Source of the DNA: Candidatus Zhuqueibacterota bacterium
GTDB lineage: Bacteria > Zhuqueibacterota > Zhuqueibacteria > Zhuqueibacterales > Geothermadaptataceae
Direction: 5' to 3'
DNA: 34,860 nucleotides
NCBI GenBank assembly: GCA_030950365.1
Contig: JAUZRQ010000068.1
Location: 1 to 34,860, forward strand
The translations under genes were made by a program, and so were the position numbers. Position 1 is the first letter of the stretch. Each line of letters begins with the position of its first letter. Positions 1 through 8,312 of the stretch are shown here, piece by piece. Under the pieces are notes generated by a model. The model did no database searches and had not been told where the DNA came from. It saw nothing but the letters and a program-made list of their open reading frames with translations.

Positions 1-856
1 CTTCAACAGGGGCTTTGAATTTCTGGACAAAGAGCTGCGGCAAATCCTGAAACGCAGCGAGACTGGAAAGCGGATTGTTGACAAGCTGGTCAAAATTTTC
101 CTGAAAAACGGTAGTGAAAAATGGCTTTTGCTGCATATCGAGATACAGGGATATGAGGAAAAAGCTTTCGCACGCCGGATTTTCGTTTACAATTACCGCA
201 TCTTCGATAAGTTCAATCGGGATGTCGTCTCTCTGGTGCTCCTGACTGACGATAATCCTCATTTCCGGCCGCATCGATTTGAAATCCAGCGATGGGGATT
301 TCGCCTGATATTTGAATTTCCCAGTATCAAACTGCTGGAGTATCGAAATCAGTGGAAAGTGCTGGCCTCGCACCATAATCCGTTCGCCATCGCGGTGCGG
401 GCTTTTCTAAAAACCCTGGAAACCCGAGGCCGGCACCAGGAACGCTATAGCTGGAAAAAGGCGTTCCTGATAGAACTTTACACGCGCGGCCTGAGCAGGG
501 AAATCGTGCTGGCGCTGTATAAGTTCATTGATTGGATCATGACTTTGCCGACACTATTAGAAGATCAGTTGTTCAATGAAATAACCGAATTTGAGGAGAA
601 GAAAAACATGCCGGTATTAACCACAGCCGAGAAAAAAGGAATTCAGCAGGGAATTCAGCGCGGGACCATTGCGGGACTCAAAATGGCCTTGCAGGATATT
701 TTGGAGCTGAAGTTTGGCGAGGCCGGGAAAAACCTGTATCAGAAAATTGAACCGGTCGAAGACCTTGAAGTATTGCAACACCTGCGCCATGCTTTGAAAA
801 AAGCCAAAAATGTGGCTGCGGCCGAAAAAATCATCCAGGATGCGCTTGGCGGTTAA
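1..856 (+). CDS. Rpn/COG5464-family nuclease (putative transposase), 5'-truncated
   Basis: The reading frame is open from base 2 of the window to the stop at 856, giving 284 residues, so the gene starts before the window. It resembles the Rpn (recombination-promoting nuclease, YhgA-like, COG5464) family, often annotated as 'putative transposase'. Visible are an Asp in the segment VDKLVK (residue ~27 of the visible part) and the Glu/Gln pair of HIEIQG (~45-50), which fit the D...ExQ core of a PD-(D/E)XK nuclease. The family block FARRIFVYNYRIFDKF follows directly. The C-terminal third is helical with the repeated GIQQGIQRG segment common at the end of these proteins. Known members cleave DNA and promote RecA-independent recombination. 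No terminal inverted repeats or other transposase are seen, so a mobile element is not claimed. A leucine-rich TTG near 128 could be read as a start, but the family match begins upstream of it. Confidence 0.75.
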   Translation, partial: FNRGFEFLDKELRQILKRSETGKRIVDKLVKIFLKNGSEKWLLLHIEIQGYEEKAFARRIFVYNYRIFDKFNRDVVSLVLLTDDNPHFRPHRFEIQRWGFRLIFEFPSIKLLEYRNQWKVLASHHNPFAIAVRAFLKTLETRGRHQERYSWKKAFLIELYTRGLSREIVLALYKFIDWIMTLPTLLEDQLFNEITEFEEKKNMPVLTTAEKKGIQQGIQRGTIAGLKMALQDILELKFGEAGKNLYQKIEPVEDLEVLQHLRHALKKAKNVAAAEKIIQDALGG

Positions 857-1114
857 TTCAACTTTGTGATGCATGCTGTCGGTGATTGATCCTGCAAAAG
901 AACGTGGATTTAAAAAGGAATTCAAAAAGCAATACCATACGGCTGCTCCGATACGATCCAACGAAACAATCCGCAGCCATACGCTATCGCCTCATCCTTT
1001 CGTTTCCAAAACTACAGGAAACATCCAATAGATATGGCATACACGCTTTCTCCGGTGTACCCCTTTGATTGTCGTTTTATCATTTCCTTATTATTGTAGT
1101 AGCGGCATCATCAA

Positions 1115-2386
1115 TTAATTACCAAAACGCGTATTGACGATGTTGTTATAAATCGAACCAAACGTAAATGAAATGCCCACCGCGCCCCAGTACCGGAACG
1201 AAGTCGCCAGTTGCCGGCGCCGCAGCAGCACTTCTTCGGTGGAAGCCTCCCCTTTCGGCAACGAAAGCTGATCCCGAATGAACGAAAAATTGCCATCCAG
1301 GCGCAGTGAAAAGCCTCGGAACAGCCGCAAACGCAATTCTCCCGAGACCCGCAGTCGGTTCTTGGAAAAATCATTCAGCAGGTGCGACCCTTCCAGCGAA
1401 AATTCGGCATCGCCCCATGGCTGGCGGGTCTCATACGTCACTTCCAGTTGCTGGCCGTACAGATTCTCCCGCAGTTTGTCGAAAATCGTTTCCTCAAAAT
1501 AGCGCACCCAATCCGTGCCGATCCGGTATTGGATGCGCAACTCTCGGTGGGTGCTCTCCGAATACGGGAAAAGATTGTACTCTACCGCCGGCGCCACACG
1601 AACGCTGAACTGGATATTGTCGTAGGTTGAAGACTGCGAAAACACGTATGCACCGGCCGAGAAATGTTCACCCATGCTCTTCACCACCACGCCGTAAACG
1701 AAATACCTTCGCGAAAAGCTGGAAATTTTACCTCCACCGATATCAAAATCGCTTTGATCGTAGCCGGCATTGCCGTGCAGGCGGATTTTCCATGCCTCGG
1801 TGATCCGGTTGGCCGAAAACGAGCCGTTCAGCGAGAAAAATTTCGACGAACTCTCGCCGCGAAACCGGCCGTCGGCGGAGATGCGGAACACCCAGTAGTT
1901 CCAGCGATCCTCGATCGCCTGTGCCGGCGCGGTTTTGTGTCTGGTATAGCGGATATCGATAAATTGCGATACATCGGTGTGGGCAATGAACCGCATCAGC
2001 CCCATTTTCAATATGCGTAGCAAATTCTGGCGGATTTCATCTTCGGTGTCGGTATTCGAAGACACGGCTTTCAATGTATCGGTCAGGCTCCCGAAAACCC
2101 CGCGGCCCAGATACACCAGCGTGTATTCCCGGCCGCCGCTGCCGGTGCGCCGGCGGGTGATCAATACGTGAACATCGGCATCCTCACGGTTGCGCACATA
2201 GTTCACAAAATTCAGTTCCGTACGGATGTATTCGCGGTAGCAACCGCGGCAATCCAGATACAGATTCAGCATATCTTTTTTATAGACGGAAACACCATAC
2301 AAACCGAATGCCTGTTCGGAAGGCGCAAGCCAGAGCATTGTTAACAGGCCAAACAACATGACCATCACATGTCCAAAACCACGCAT
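1115..2386 (-). CDS. Outer-membrane beta-barrel protein of unknown function
   Basis: This 423-residue protein has a hydrophobic signal peptide (about residues 1-26, ending near EQAFG). Next comes a soluble N-terminal domain with CRGC, the motif REYIRTELNFVNYVRNREDADVHV and a glycine-rich TGSGGREYTL strand. The rest, from about residue 150, alternates aromatic and polar residues in repeated amphipathic strands, as in a beta-barrel, ending NTRFGN. I recall similar uncharacterised proteins in FCB genomes but cannot name the family. Start choice: an ATG at 2392 lies directly against the Shine-Dalgarno AGGAG, whereas the ATG at 2386 is spaced 6 nt from it, so the latter is preferred. It lies 103 bp downstream of the amidohydrolase gene on the same strand. 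A weak promoter-like TTGGGT-N16-TATCTA (2408-2435, minus strand) may let it be transcribed alone. Confidence 0.7.
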   Translation of the reverse strand: MRGFGHVMVMLFGLLTMLWLAPSEQAFGLYGVSVYKKDMLNLYLDCRGCYREYIRTELNFVNYVRNREDADVHVLITRRRTGSGGREYTLVYLGRGVFGSLTDTLKAVSSNTDTEDEIRQNLLRILKMGLMRFIAHTDVSQFIDIRYTRHKTAPAQAIEDRWNYWVFRISADGRFRGESSSKFFSLNGSFSANRITEAWKIRLHGNAGYDQSDFDIGGGKISSFSRRYFVYGVVVKSMGEHFSAGAYVFSQSSTYDNIQFSVRVAPAVEYNLFPYSESTHRELRIQYRIGTDWVRYFEETIFDKLRENLYGQQLEVTYETRQPWGDAEFSLEGSHLLNDFSKNRLRVSGELRLRLFRGFSLRLDGNFSFIRDQLSLPKGEASTEEVLLRRRQLATSFRYWGAVGISFTFGSIYNNIVNTRFGN

Positions 2387-2489
2387 TCCCATCTCCTGTC
2401 AACGCACTAGATATCATGATTCTCAATTCACCCAATCCATGTAGTAAGGAAGACACAGCATCCCCCTGATCATTAAAACAAATCCAAAT

Positions 2490-4160
2490 TCAGCGCTTCA
2501 AACCGGGGCCATACACCACCCGTCCCGGCGTGGCACCGGTGTGTTCGCCGTTCTTTAATACCTGGACGCCATTCACGAACACATGTTCAACGCCAACCGC
2601 CAGTTGGTGCGGTTTCTCATAGGTGGCGCGATCCTGAATACGGTCCGGATCAAAAACCACAACGTCCGCATAATAGCCAGGCTTCAGCAGGCCGCGTTTC
2701 TGGATACGCAGGTTCTGCGCTGGAAAAGAGGTTAGTCGCCGGATGGCCTCTTCCAGCGCAATCAGCTTCTCATCGCGCACATAACGCCCCAGCAGGCGGG
2801 CGAAATTGCCATACGCACGCGGATGCGGATTGAACTTCAGAAACACGCCTTCCGGGGCGAGGGAACCGGCATCGGAGCAGAAGCTCACCCACGGCGTTTG
2901 AATTTTACGGCGTACGTTATCCTCGGACATGATGAAGTACACCGCCTCCACCCGGCTGTCGTCCTGAATGACCAGATCGATGGCGGTCTCCTCCGGCGAT
3001 TTGCCGCGCATCTTCGCCACCTCGGCCAGGGTTTTGCCGGTGAGGTGTTTCAGCGAATCGGTTTTGAATCCCACCAGCAGAACATTATCTGCGCCGCCGG
3101 ACATCAGCAGCAGGTTTTCCCACTCGTCCGTGGGCGTGCGCATTTCTTTGATGACTTTTTTGCGGATGGCCGGGTCCTTCAACCGGCTTTTCCAGGCATC
3201 GAAACCGCCTTCCTGCACCCAGGGCGGCATGGTGGCGCTCAAACCGGTGGCGCCGGCTGTATAGCAATACATGTCCGCTGTGATGTGCAATCCTTCCTTG
3301 CGGGCAGCTTCCACCTTTTGGAACACTTTGGCCAGTTTATCCCAGTTGTTTTGCCCGGCCGCCTTCAAATGGTAAATCTCCGCACGAATACCGGCCTCGC
3401 GAGCAATGGTGATCAGTTCATCCACAGCTTTCAGCAGCCGATTGCCTTCGCTGCGCATGTGCGATACATACATGCCGTCGTATTCCGCCGCCACTTTCGC
3501 TAGCTCGATCAGCTCATCGGTTTTGGCATAAAATCCGGGGGCATAAATCAACGCGGAAGCCACACCGAGCGCGCCATCTTCCATGGCCTCGCGCACCAAC
3601 TGGCGCATTTGCTCAAGCTCGCTTTTGGTCGGTGGCCGGTCTTCGTAACCCAGTACATAAATGCGCACCGTGGTGGCGCCGATAAACGAGGCCACATTGG
3701 TCGAAATGCCCCTGTTTTGCAGATATTCCAGATACTCACGCAGCGTGGTCCATTCGATGTCGTATTTGTAATCCCCCTGGCGCTCTCTGGCCTGTTGTTT
3801 CATGGTGTCATTCAATGGCCCCATGGACCAACCCTCGCCGAACACCTCCAGAGTTACACCCTGCTTGATATCGCTGAGCGAGCGGCCATCCATGATGAGG
3901 GTTTCGGTGGCCCAGCTCAACATGTTGATGAAACCGGGCGATACAGCCATCCCACGGGCATTGATTTCAATGTTGCCGTGCGCCGGCCCAATATCGCCCA
4001 CCGCGGCAATAGTATCCGCATTGATGGCCACACTGCCGCGAAACGGCGTGCTGCCGCTGCCATCGTAAATCGTGGCGTTTTTAATGAGCACATCGTATTG
4101 CGTTTTGGAGCTACATCCGGCCAACAGCAAAGCCAGCAAGAACAGGGGAAAGCGGCGCAT
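2490..4160 (-). CDS. D-aminoacylase-like amidohydrolase lipoprotein with altered metal site
   Basis: This 556-residue protein belongs to the amidohydrolase superfamily near N-acyl-D-amino-acid deacylases. It begins with a lipoprotein signal (LLLAGC, Cys16), so it is probably membrane-anchored outside the cytoplasm. A small beta-sandwich segment (DVLIKNATIYDGSG) precedes the TIM barrel and returns at the C terminus (GYYADVVVFDPDRI ... VFVNGVQVLKNGEHTG). Barrel residues visible are His234 (SHMRSE), His264 (YHLKAAG) and Asp430 (FCSDAGS). The usual strand-1 HxH after PGFI(D/N) is replaced by NMLSW (79-83), and the cysteine of the GNCG motif is replaced by FGEGWSMG (107-114), so the metal site must differ from classical D-aminoacylase. 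Start: an in-frame ATG exists at 4292, but the ATG at 4160 has a good AGGAG 6 nt upstream and yields the lipobox. Substrate is unknown; a dipeptide or acyl-amino acid is plausible. Confidence 0.85.
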   Translation of the reverse strand: MRRFPLFLLALLLAGCSSKTQYDVLIKNATIYDGSGSTPFRGSVAINADTIAAVGDIGPAHGNIEINARGMAVSPGFINMLSWATETLIMDGRSLSDIKQGVTLEVFGEGWSMGPLNDTMKQQARERQGDYKYDIEWTTLREYLEYLQNRGISTNVASFIGATTVRIYVLGYEDRPPTKSELEQMRQLVREAMEDGALGVASALIYAPGFYAKTDELIELAKVAAEYDGMYVSHMRSEGNRLLKAVDELITIAREAGIRAEIYHLKAAGQNNWDKLAKVFQKVEAARKEGLHITADMYCYTAGATGLSATMPPWVQEGGFDAWKSRLKDPAIRKKVIKEMRTPTDEWENLLLMSGGADNVLLVGFKTDSLKHLTGKTLAEVAKMRGKSPEETAIDLVIQDDSRVEAVYFIMSEDNVRRKIQTPWVSFCSDAGSLAPEGVFLKFNPHPRAYGNFARLLGRYVRDEKLIALEEAIRRLTSFPAQNLRIQKRGLLKPGYYADVVVFDPDRIQDRATYEKPHQLAVGVEHVFVNGVQVLKNGEHTGATPGRVVYGPGLKR

Positions 4161-4198
4161 GACATTCTCCTTTCTGAATTTTGTTAAGTTTTCCAGGT

Positions 4199-4227
4199 AA
4201 AATACACATATACCAGGGGTACGGCAA
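4199..4227 (-). promoter_or_regulatory. Sigma-70-type promoter of the amidohydrolase gene
   Basis: On the minus strand TTGCCG (-35), a 17-nt spacer and TATTTT (-10) end about 38 bp before the ATG at 4160. Spacing is exact and the hexamers match those of other promoters in this window. It is divergent from the promoter at 4334-4362. Confidence 0.5.
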
Positions 4228-4333
4228 GCACTTTCAGCCGGGATGAACAATATGATGGAAGATAGGCCAATGAGGAATGGTTTCCTTCGCAAGCAGGCAT
4301 CAATTGCTGCGTTGGCGCATCGTATCCCTGTGA

Positions 4334-4362
4334 TTGACTTCGAACCAAATGCGTGTTATATT
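4334..4362 (+). promoter_or_regulatory. Sigma-70-type promoter of the trmB-like gene
   Basis: TTGACT (-35), 17-nt spacer, TATATT (-10), about 47 bp before the chosen ATG at 4410. This is one of the closest matches to consensus in the window. Because it places transcription initiation near 4369, it also argues against the upstream ATG at 4353 as translation start. Confidence 0.55.
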
Positions 4363-4409
4363 CTGTCAATTCGAGCAAAATACCATGGCATCAATCACAC
4401 AGGAGCTGC

Positions 4410-5081
4410 ATGGGCATTACCACCAAAAGTCGCCCTGTTCGCAGCAATCAGACCGGCATTCACGAGGATTTGTTCAACATTCTCCAAAAACATCGCGAAA
4501 AACCGTACCTCAAGCCGGTCTCGCGCCACACCCGCGAAGCATTCGAGTATGCCCGGCAGCGGCTGACCAGCATCAGCGCGCCGCTGATTCTCGATTCGGG
4601 TTGCGGCACCGGCGAAAGCACCCTTGCGCTGGCCGAGCGCCATCCCGATGCGTTTGTGCTGGGCGTGGACAAGTCGCTGGCGCGGTTGCAAAAAAATCCG
4701 CTATTTGCCACCGAACACAACCGCAACCTGCTATTGCTTCGCGCCGATCTGTTTGATTTCTGGCGGCTGGCCGCCCGGGAAGGCTGGCGATTCGAAAGGC
4801 ACTATATTTTTTATCCCAATCCCTGGCCCAAAAAACGTCATCTCAAGCGGCGCATTCATGGCCATCCGGCGTTTTTCGACATGCTGCGACTCAGTCCGTA
4901 CCTCGAGCTGCGCAGCAACTGGCGCATCTATTTGGAGGAATTCGCGGCCGCGGTGGCTTTTGTCACCGGCCGCTCTCTTGAAGTGGAGACCTTTGCGCCG
5001 GACACACCGATCTCGGCGTTTGAGAGGAAATACTGGCTCAGCGGCCACGAGCTGTACCGGCTGCGCATCCGGCTTTCGTGA
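4410..5081 (+). CDS. trmB: TrmB-like tRNA (guanine-N7)-methyltransferase
   Basis: This 223-residue class I SAM-dependent methyltransferase resembles TrmB, which makes m7G46 in the tRNA variable loop. The SAM-binding motif I is LDSGCGTGES (61-70), followed by the acidic end of strand 2, LGVDKS (84-89). The TrmB signature lies at about 133-156: YIFYPNPWPKKRHLKRRIH followed by HPAFF. This matches the family P-D/N-PWPKKRH-KRR motif for tRNA binding and catalysis. Start: an in-frame ATG at 4353 would lie within the promoter -10 region; the ATG at 4410 has AGGAG 4 nt upstream. It begins a plus-strand run with the HD-domain gene 55 bp downstream. Enzyme specificity is inferred from the motifs; YggH-like paralogues would look similar. 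Confidence 0.85.
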   Translation: MGITTKSRPVRSNQTGIHEDLFNILQKHREKPYLKPVSRHTREAFEYARQRLTSISAPLILDSGCGTGESTLALAERHPDAFVLGVDKSLARLQKNPLFATEHNRNLLLLRADLFDFWRLAAREGWRFERHYIFYPNPWPKKRHLKRRIHGHPAFFDMLRLSPYLELRSNWRIYLEEFAAAVAFVTGRSLEVETFAPDTPISAFERKYWLSGHELYRLRIRLS

Positions 5082-5136
5082 CCTGATTAAAACTAAGCAT
5101 TGCGTTCATTTCTGAACATTTTGACGACGGGAACCA

Positions 5137-5682
5137 ATGAACCCACTTGAGTTGATACAGAAATACTACCAGCCGAAATCACTGGCGTATCGCATTTTAG
5201 TAGAACACAGTCAGCGAGTGGCCGAAAAAGCGCTAAATATTGCCGAACGGATCGGCGCAAATGATCTGGATATGCGCTTTCTGGAAGAGGCCGCGCTGCT
5301 ACATGATATCGGCATATTGTACGTCAACGAGCCGCAAATCGGTTGCCATGGCGACCGGCCTTATGTGTGCCACGGCTATCTCGGCCGGGAACTGCTGGAA
5401 AAAGAGGGGCTGCCGCGGCACGCTATCGTGTGTGAAACCCATGTGGGCGTCGGCATCACGCGTGAGGAGATCGAACGGCACGGCCTGCCGCTACCAGCGC
5501 GAGATATGCTGCCACAAACCCTGGAAGAAACAATCATCGCCTTTGCGGACAAATTCTACACCAAGCATCCGAACCATCTCTACGAAGAAAAAACCCCCGA
5601 TGAAATTCGACGGCGACTGGCGAAGTACGGCCCGGGAAAAGTGGCCATTTTCAACCGGTGGCTGGAGATGTTTGGTGTGTAG
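5137..5682 (+). CDS. HD-domain (HDIG) phosphohydrolase
   Basis: This 181-residue single-domain protein has an HD metal-dependent phosphohydrolase fold. Ligands visible are His24 (VEHSQRV), His56-Asp57 in the HDIG sequence LLHDIGI, and Asp138 in FADKFYTKHP; additional histidines are at His80 and His95. The size and layout match stand-alone HDIG proteins often annotated simply as 'HD domain protein', whose substrates are mostly nucleotides or nucleotide-like phosphates. It sits 55 bp after the trmB-like gene on the same strand and may be cotranscribed with it. No strong Shine-Dalgarno is visible (GGGAA 4 nt before ATG). The substrate cannot be inferred from sequence. Confidence 0.8.
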   Translation: MNPLELIQKYYQPKSLAYRILVEHSQRVAEKALNIAERIGANDLDMRFLEEAALLHDIGILYVNEPQIGCHGDRPYVCHGYLGRELLEKEGLPRHAIVCETHVGVGITREEIERHGLPLPARDMLPQTLEETIIAFADKFYTKHPNHLYEEKTPDEIRRRLAKYGPGKVAIFNRWLEMFGV

Positions 5683-5722
5683 GCAACAGGCATTTTAATA
5701 GCGAGGTAGCAATCCGCCATGC

Positions 5723-5750
5723 TTGAGCTAATCTGCGCCCATTTTATCAT
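5723..5750 (+). promoter_or_regulatory. Possible promoter of the DUF3592 gene
   Basis: TTGAGC, a 16-nt spacer and TATCAT lie 22 bp before the ATG at 5772. The spacing is one base short of the others in this window and the leader would be very short, so support is modest. Confidence 0.3.
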
Positions 5751-5771
5751 ACAAAATTCAAAGGAGAAACC

Positions 5772-6323
5772 ATGTCCCTGCTTCTGATGTTTCTCATCCT
5801 CATCGCGGTTGGCAGCCTTGTGGGCTGGCTGCTGTCGCGCACCGCATTGTTTAGGCATCTGCCCGTTTCGGTGATGAGCCTGCTTACCGCCCTGGCACTG
5901 GCCGGCGGCTATCTTTTGCAACTGGAATACCGTCATCTGCAGGAGAAACTCACCGAACGCGCCTGGCCCACGGTGACCGGATACGTGATCGAGGCGCGCA
6001 TCGATACCAGCCGCGCGCTCATGCCCAGCATTCTGTACGAATATGAAATCAATGGCCGCCGGTACACCGATACCACCGATCTGCATATACCGGCGTTTGG
6101 CGGCAAGGCCAAACGGCTGGAAACCGCAGATCAGGTGGTGAAGTCGTTTCCGCGAGGCAAGGCCGTCACCGTGCATTATAATCCGGCCAATCCAGAACAA
6201 TCGGCATTGCGGGTGGGGCCGACGTGGGACATCTATATGAAACTGGGATTCGGTGGATTTCTACTGCTGATCAGCAGCGCAGGGCTGGTGCTGGGCCAGG
6301 TATTGCGCCACAAGGCCGGCTAA
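5772..6323 (+). CDS. DUF3592 domain membrane protein
   Basis: This 183-residue protein has two N-terminal hydrophobic helices (about 2-20 and 31-50). A soluble, probably extracytoplasmic beta-rich segment follows: WPTVTGYVIEARID, then YEYEINGRRYTDTT, then VTVHYNPANPEQSAL (about 65-150). It ends with a C-terminal transmembrane helix (about 157-178). The order WPxxxGxV ... Y.Y.VNGxxY ... V.VyYnPxNPxxs.L is the signature of DUF3592, a family of unknown function common in many bacteria. AAGGAG precedes the ATG by 6 nt. The next gene is convergent, with 72 bp between stops and no obvious terminator. Confidence 0.85.
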   Translation: MSLLLMFLILIAVGSLVGWLLSRTALFRHLPVSVMSLLTALALAGGYLLQLEYRHLQEKLTERAWPTVTGYVIEARIDTSRALMPSILYEYEINGRRYTDTTDLHIPAFGGKAKRLETADQVVKSFPRGKAVTVHYNPANPEQSALRVGPTWDIYMKLGFGGFLLLISSAGLVLGQVLRHKAG

Positions 6324-6395
6324 TGCCGGTTCATGGCGACAACTCGCTCCTCCGCCCCGTGAAACCACATTGCTTGTAGTGAACCGGTTGGCGGA

Positions 6396-8042
6396 TCACC
6401 GTACCAGCAGCAGCTTCTGCGACCAGTGATGCCCGCCTACCGACAGACGCACAAAATAAATCCCCGAGGGCTGGTTCACCGCATTCCAGATTACCCGGTG
6501 GCGACCGGCCGTGAACAGCCCTTGCGCCAGCACGGCCACCTCTCGCCCGGTTGCGTCGTAAATCGCCAGGCGCACCTCCGTGGCCACTGGCAATTCGAAT
6601 TCCAGCGTGGTTTCGGGATTAAAGGGATTCGGATAATTCGGCCGCAGGGCGAACCGATCCGGCAGCGCCGTCAAGTCGTCGTTGGCCACGCCGGTGACCT
6701 GATCGGTGTAATAGTAGCCGAACAGGATCATCATCTCCTCCGAGCTGAGCAGGCCGAAGCCCAGCGCACGGTCAGTGGTGTTGTTGTAGGTGGTGATGAG
6801 CCGCAGGCCCTGACCGGGCTCCAGGGTCAGCGGCGGATCGATTTCCAGGATTGGCGGGTGCTCCCAGTCGTAAGCGATGTAAATCAGCTCACCATCGCGC
6901 GGCCCACCGGCAATTTCCACACGGAATTCGGTCATGTGTTCGTGGGCATGCGAGAACAGTTGAAAAATGTGCATGCGTTCCCGGGTGTAATACGTTTTGG
7001 TGAGCGTCGTGACCTGCTGCGGCGGTAAATAGATGTCCGTGTTGTTCAAAAACAGCACCTCGGCGATGTGCTCGATCTCTGAGGGATCGGCAAAATGCAA
7101 ATTCACGTAAATCTCACCCTGAATCTCCGAACTGCTGCGATTGGCGTAATGCGCATTCAGGTCGAAGCCCTTGCCAGACGGCAGCCGCAGCGCCACGCCG
7201 GGTGGAAAATGATAGTTTAACGCCGGCCACTGCGTGCCAGCAAAAAATTGCTGGAATTGCATCGGAAACAGATTGGCGCCGATGTAATTGCCATTGGCAT
7301 CGCGGATGTCCCGGTAAGTGCGCGCCTGCGTCTCAATGCCGGTCATCACGAAATAGGGCGTGTCATCCCGGTAGGTGTACAAAATGAAATGATGGCTTCC
7401 CGGACGCAACCGCATTTCGATGCGTTTGATAAACCGGTCTTCGTTATGATTCAGCGGTTCATAATAGAAAAATTCGCGGTCAAAATTGGGCTGCACCGGA
7501 AAGGGGCCGAGGTGAAATTGAATACCATTCTGCGGCGGCTCCAGCGCCACGAACTCGGGCGGCGTGTAGCGCGTGGTATCATCCAGCACGGCCGGATCGA
7601 CCACCTGCCCCTGCCGCGGCGCGCCGGCGATGATCCACTCGCGGATCAATTTCAGCTCGCCGTTGGTCAGCGCTGGCCCTCCCAGCGGCATGATGGCGCC
7701 ATAATACGGATGATCTGAATAAAAATGCTCCTGATCCGGCGCATTGACTTTTTCCCAAAGGAAGCTCTTGTACAGTCCGGCCAGCCCCTTGTTGCTGACA
7801 CGGAACAGACCGTCCTCACGCGCGGCGCTGTTTTTGGGCGGTACGTTCACGAGCTGAGCGTAGCTGGAGTCGGCGGTCAGCACCAGGCCCGACTGCCTCG
7901 CGAACGAGGTTCCGGGCTGGTGACAGCTCACGCAATAGCGGTTGAAAATGGATTGCTGAATGAGGGTGTACGTATCGTTCTGAGCGAGGAGCGATGAAGC
8001 CAATCCCCAGAAAATCAGAATGAGCCAAGTTCGGAGTGCCAT
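6396..8042 (-). CDS. Exported PHM-like copper monooxygenase with cytochrome c motif and FCB sorting tail
   Basis: This 548-residue secreted protein has four parts. Residues 1-20 are a signal peptide ending SLLAQ. Residues ~25-145 form a cytochrome-c-like region with heme-binding CVSCH (37-41), a likely axial Met118 (IMPLGG) and the typical closing segment LIREWIIAGAP. Residues ~165-445 resemble the two beta-domains of peptidylglycine/dopamine-type copper type II monooxygenases. Here His217-His218 (GSHHFIL) and His298 (NAHYAN) could be CuH/CuA ligands, His365 and His367 (SHAHEHM) the CuB histidines, and Met437 or Met438 (SSEEMMILFGYYY) the CuB methionine. Residues ~468-548 are a FlgD-Ig-like/type-IX-type C-terminal domain starting NYPNPFNPETT. 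Known relatives hydroxylate organic substrates with O2 and reductant; the fused heme could deliver electrons (inference). GGGGAAGG precedes the ATG. Confidence 0.8.
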   Translation of the reverse strand: MALRTWLILIFWGLASSLLAQNDTYTLIQQSIFNRYCVSCHQPGTSFARQSGLVLTADSSYAQLVNVPPKNSAAREDGLFRVSNKGLAGLYKSFLWEKVNAPDQEHFYSDHPYYGAIMPLGGPALTNGELKLIREWIIAGAPRQGQVVDPAVLDDTTRYTPPEFVALEPPQNGIQFHLGPFPVQPNFDREFFYYEPLNHNEDRFIKRIEMRLRPGSHHFILYTYRDDTPYFVMTGIETQARTYRDIRDANGNYIGANLFPMQFQQFFAGTQWPALNYHFPPGVALRLPSGKGFDLNAHYANRSSSEIQGEIYVNLHFADPSEIEHIAEVLFLNNTDIYLPPQQVTTLTKTYYTRERMHIFQLFSHAHEHMTEFRVEIAGGPRDGELIYIAYDWEHPPILEIDPPLTLEPGQGLRLITTYNNTTDRALGFGLLSSEEMMILFGYYYTDQVTGVANDDLTALPDRFALRPNYPNPFNPETTLEFELPVATEVRLAIYDATGREVAVLAQGLFTAGRHRVIWNAVNQPSGIYFVRLSVGGHHWSQKLLLVR

Positions 8043-8100
8043 AGCCTATCCTTCCCCGTTGGACAGATCAATAATCGTAATGGGCGCAAATCGATTTTGT

Positions 8101-8129
8101 AATATACAACTCCGTAGCAGATTCACCAA
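8101..8129 (-). promoter_or_regulatory. Sigma-70-type promoter of the copper monooxygenase-like gene
   Basis: On the minus strand TTGGTG, a 17-nt spacer and TATATT lie about 58 bp before the ATG at 8042. The intergenic segment from here to 8312 shows no other convincing site. Confidence 0.5.
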
Positions 8130-8312
8130 AGAAAATCTCCCGGCTGGCATGGATAGAGGAGCGCGAATGCAGGGAGAACATGGGACCCGGATGGAGCTGC
8201 GTCACAATGATTTCTGAAAGCGCTACTTGCATGGGTTTGTCCATGACAGTGCCAGAAAGAATAGCCGCCATGCACCTCACCATCCCTTGCAACGCAGAGG
8301 ACTGAATCGGAT

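Noticed and set aside
1-856. Rpn-family gene as part of an insertion sequence
   Set aside because: No terminal inverted repeats, target duplication or second transposase were seen, and the gene is cut by the window edge.
6396-8042. Presence of a type IX secretion system in the window
   Set aside because: Only a sorting-like tail is seen on one substrate; no por/spr machinery genes are here.
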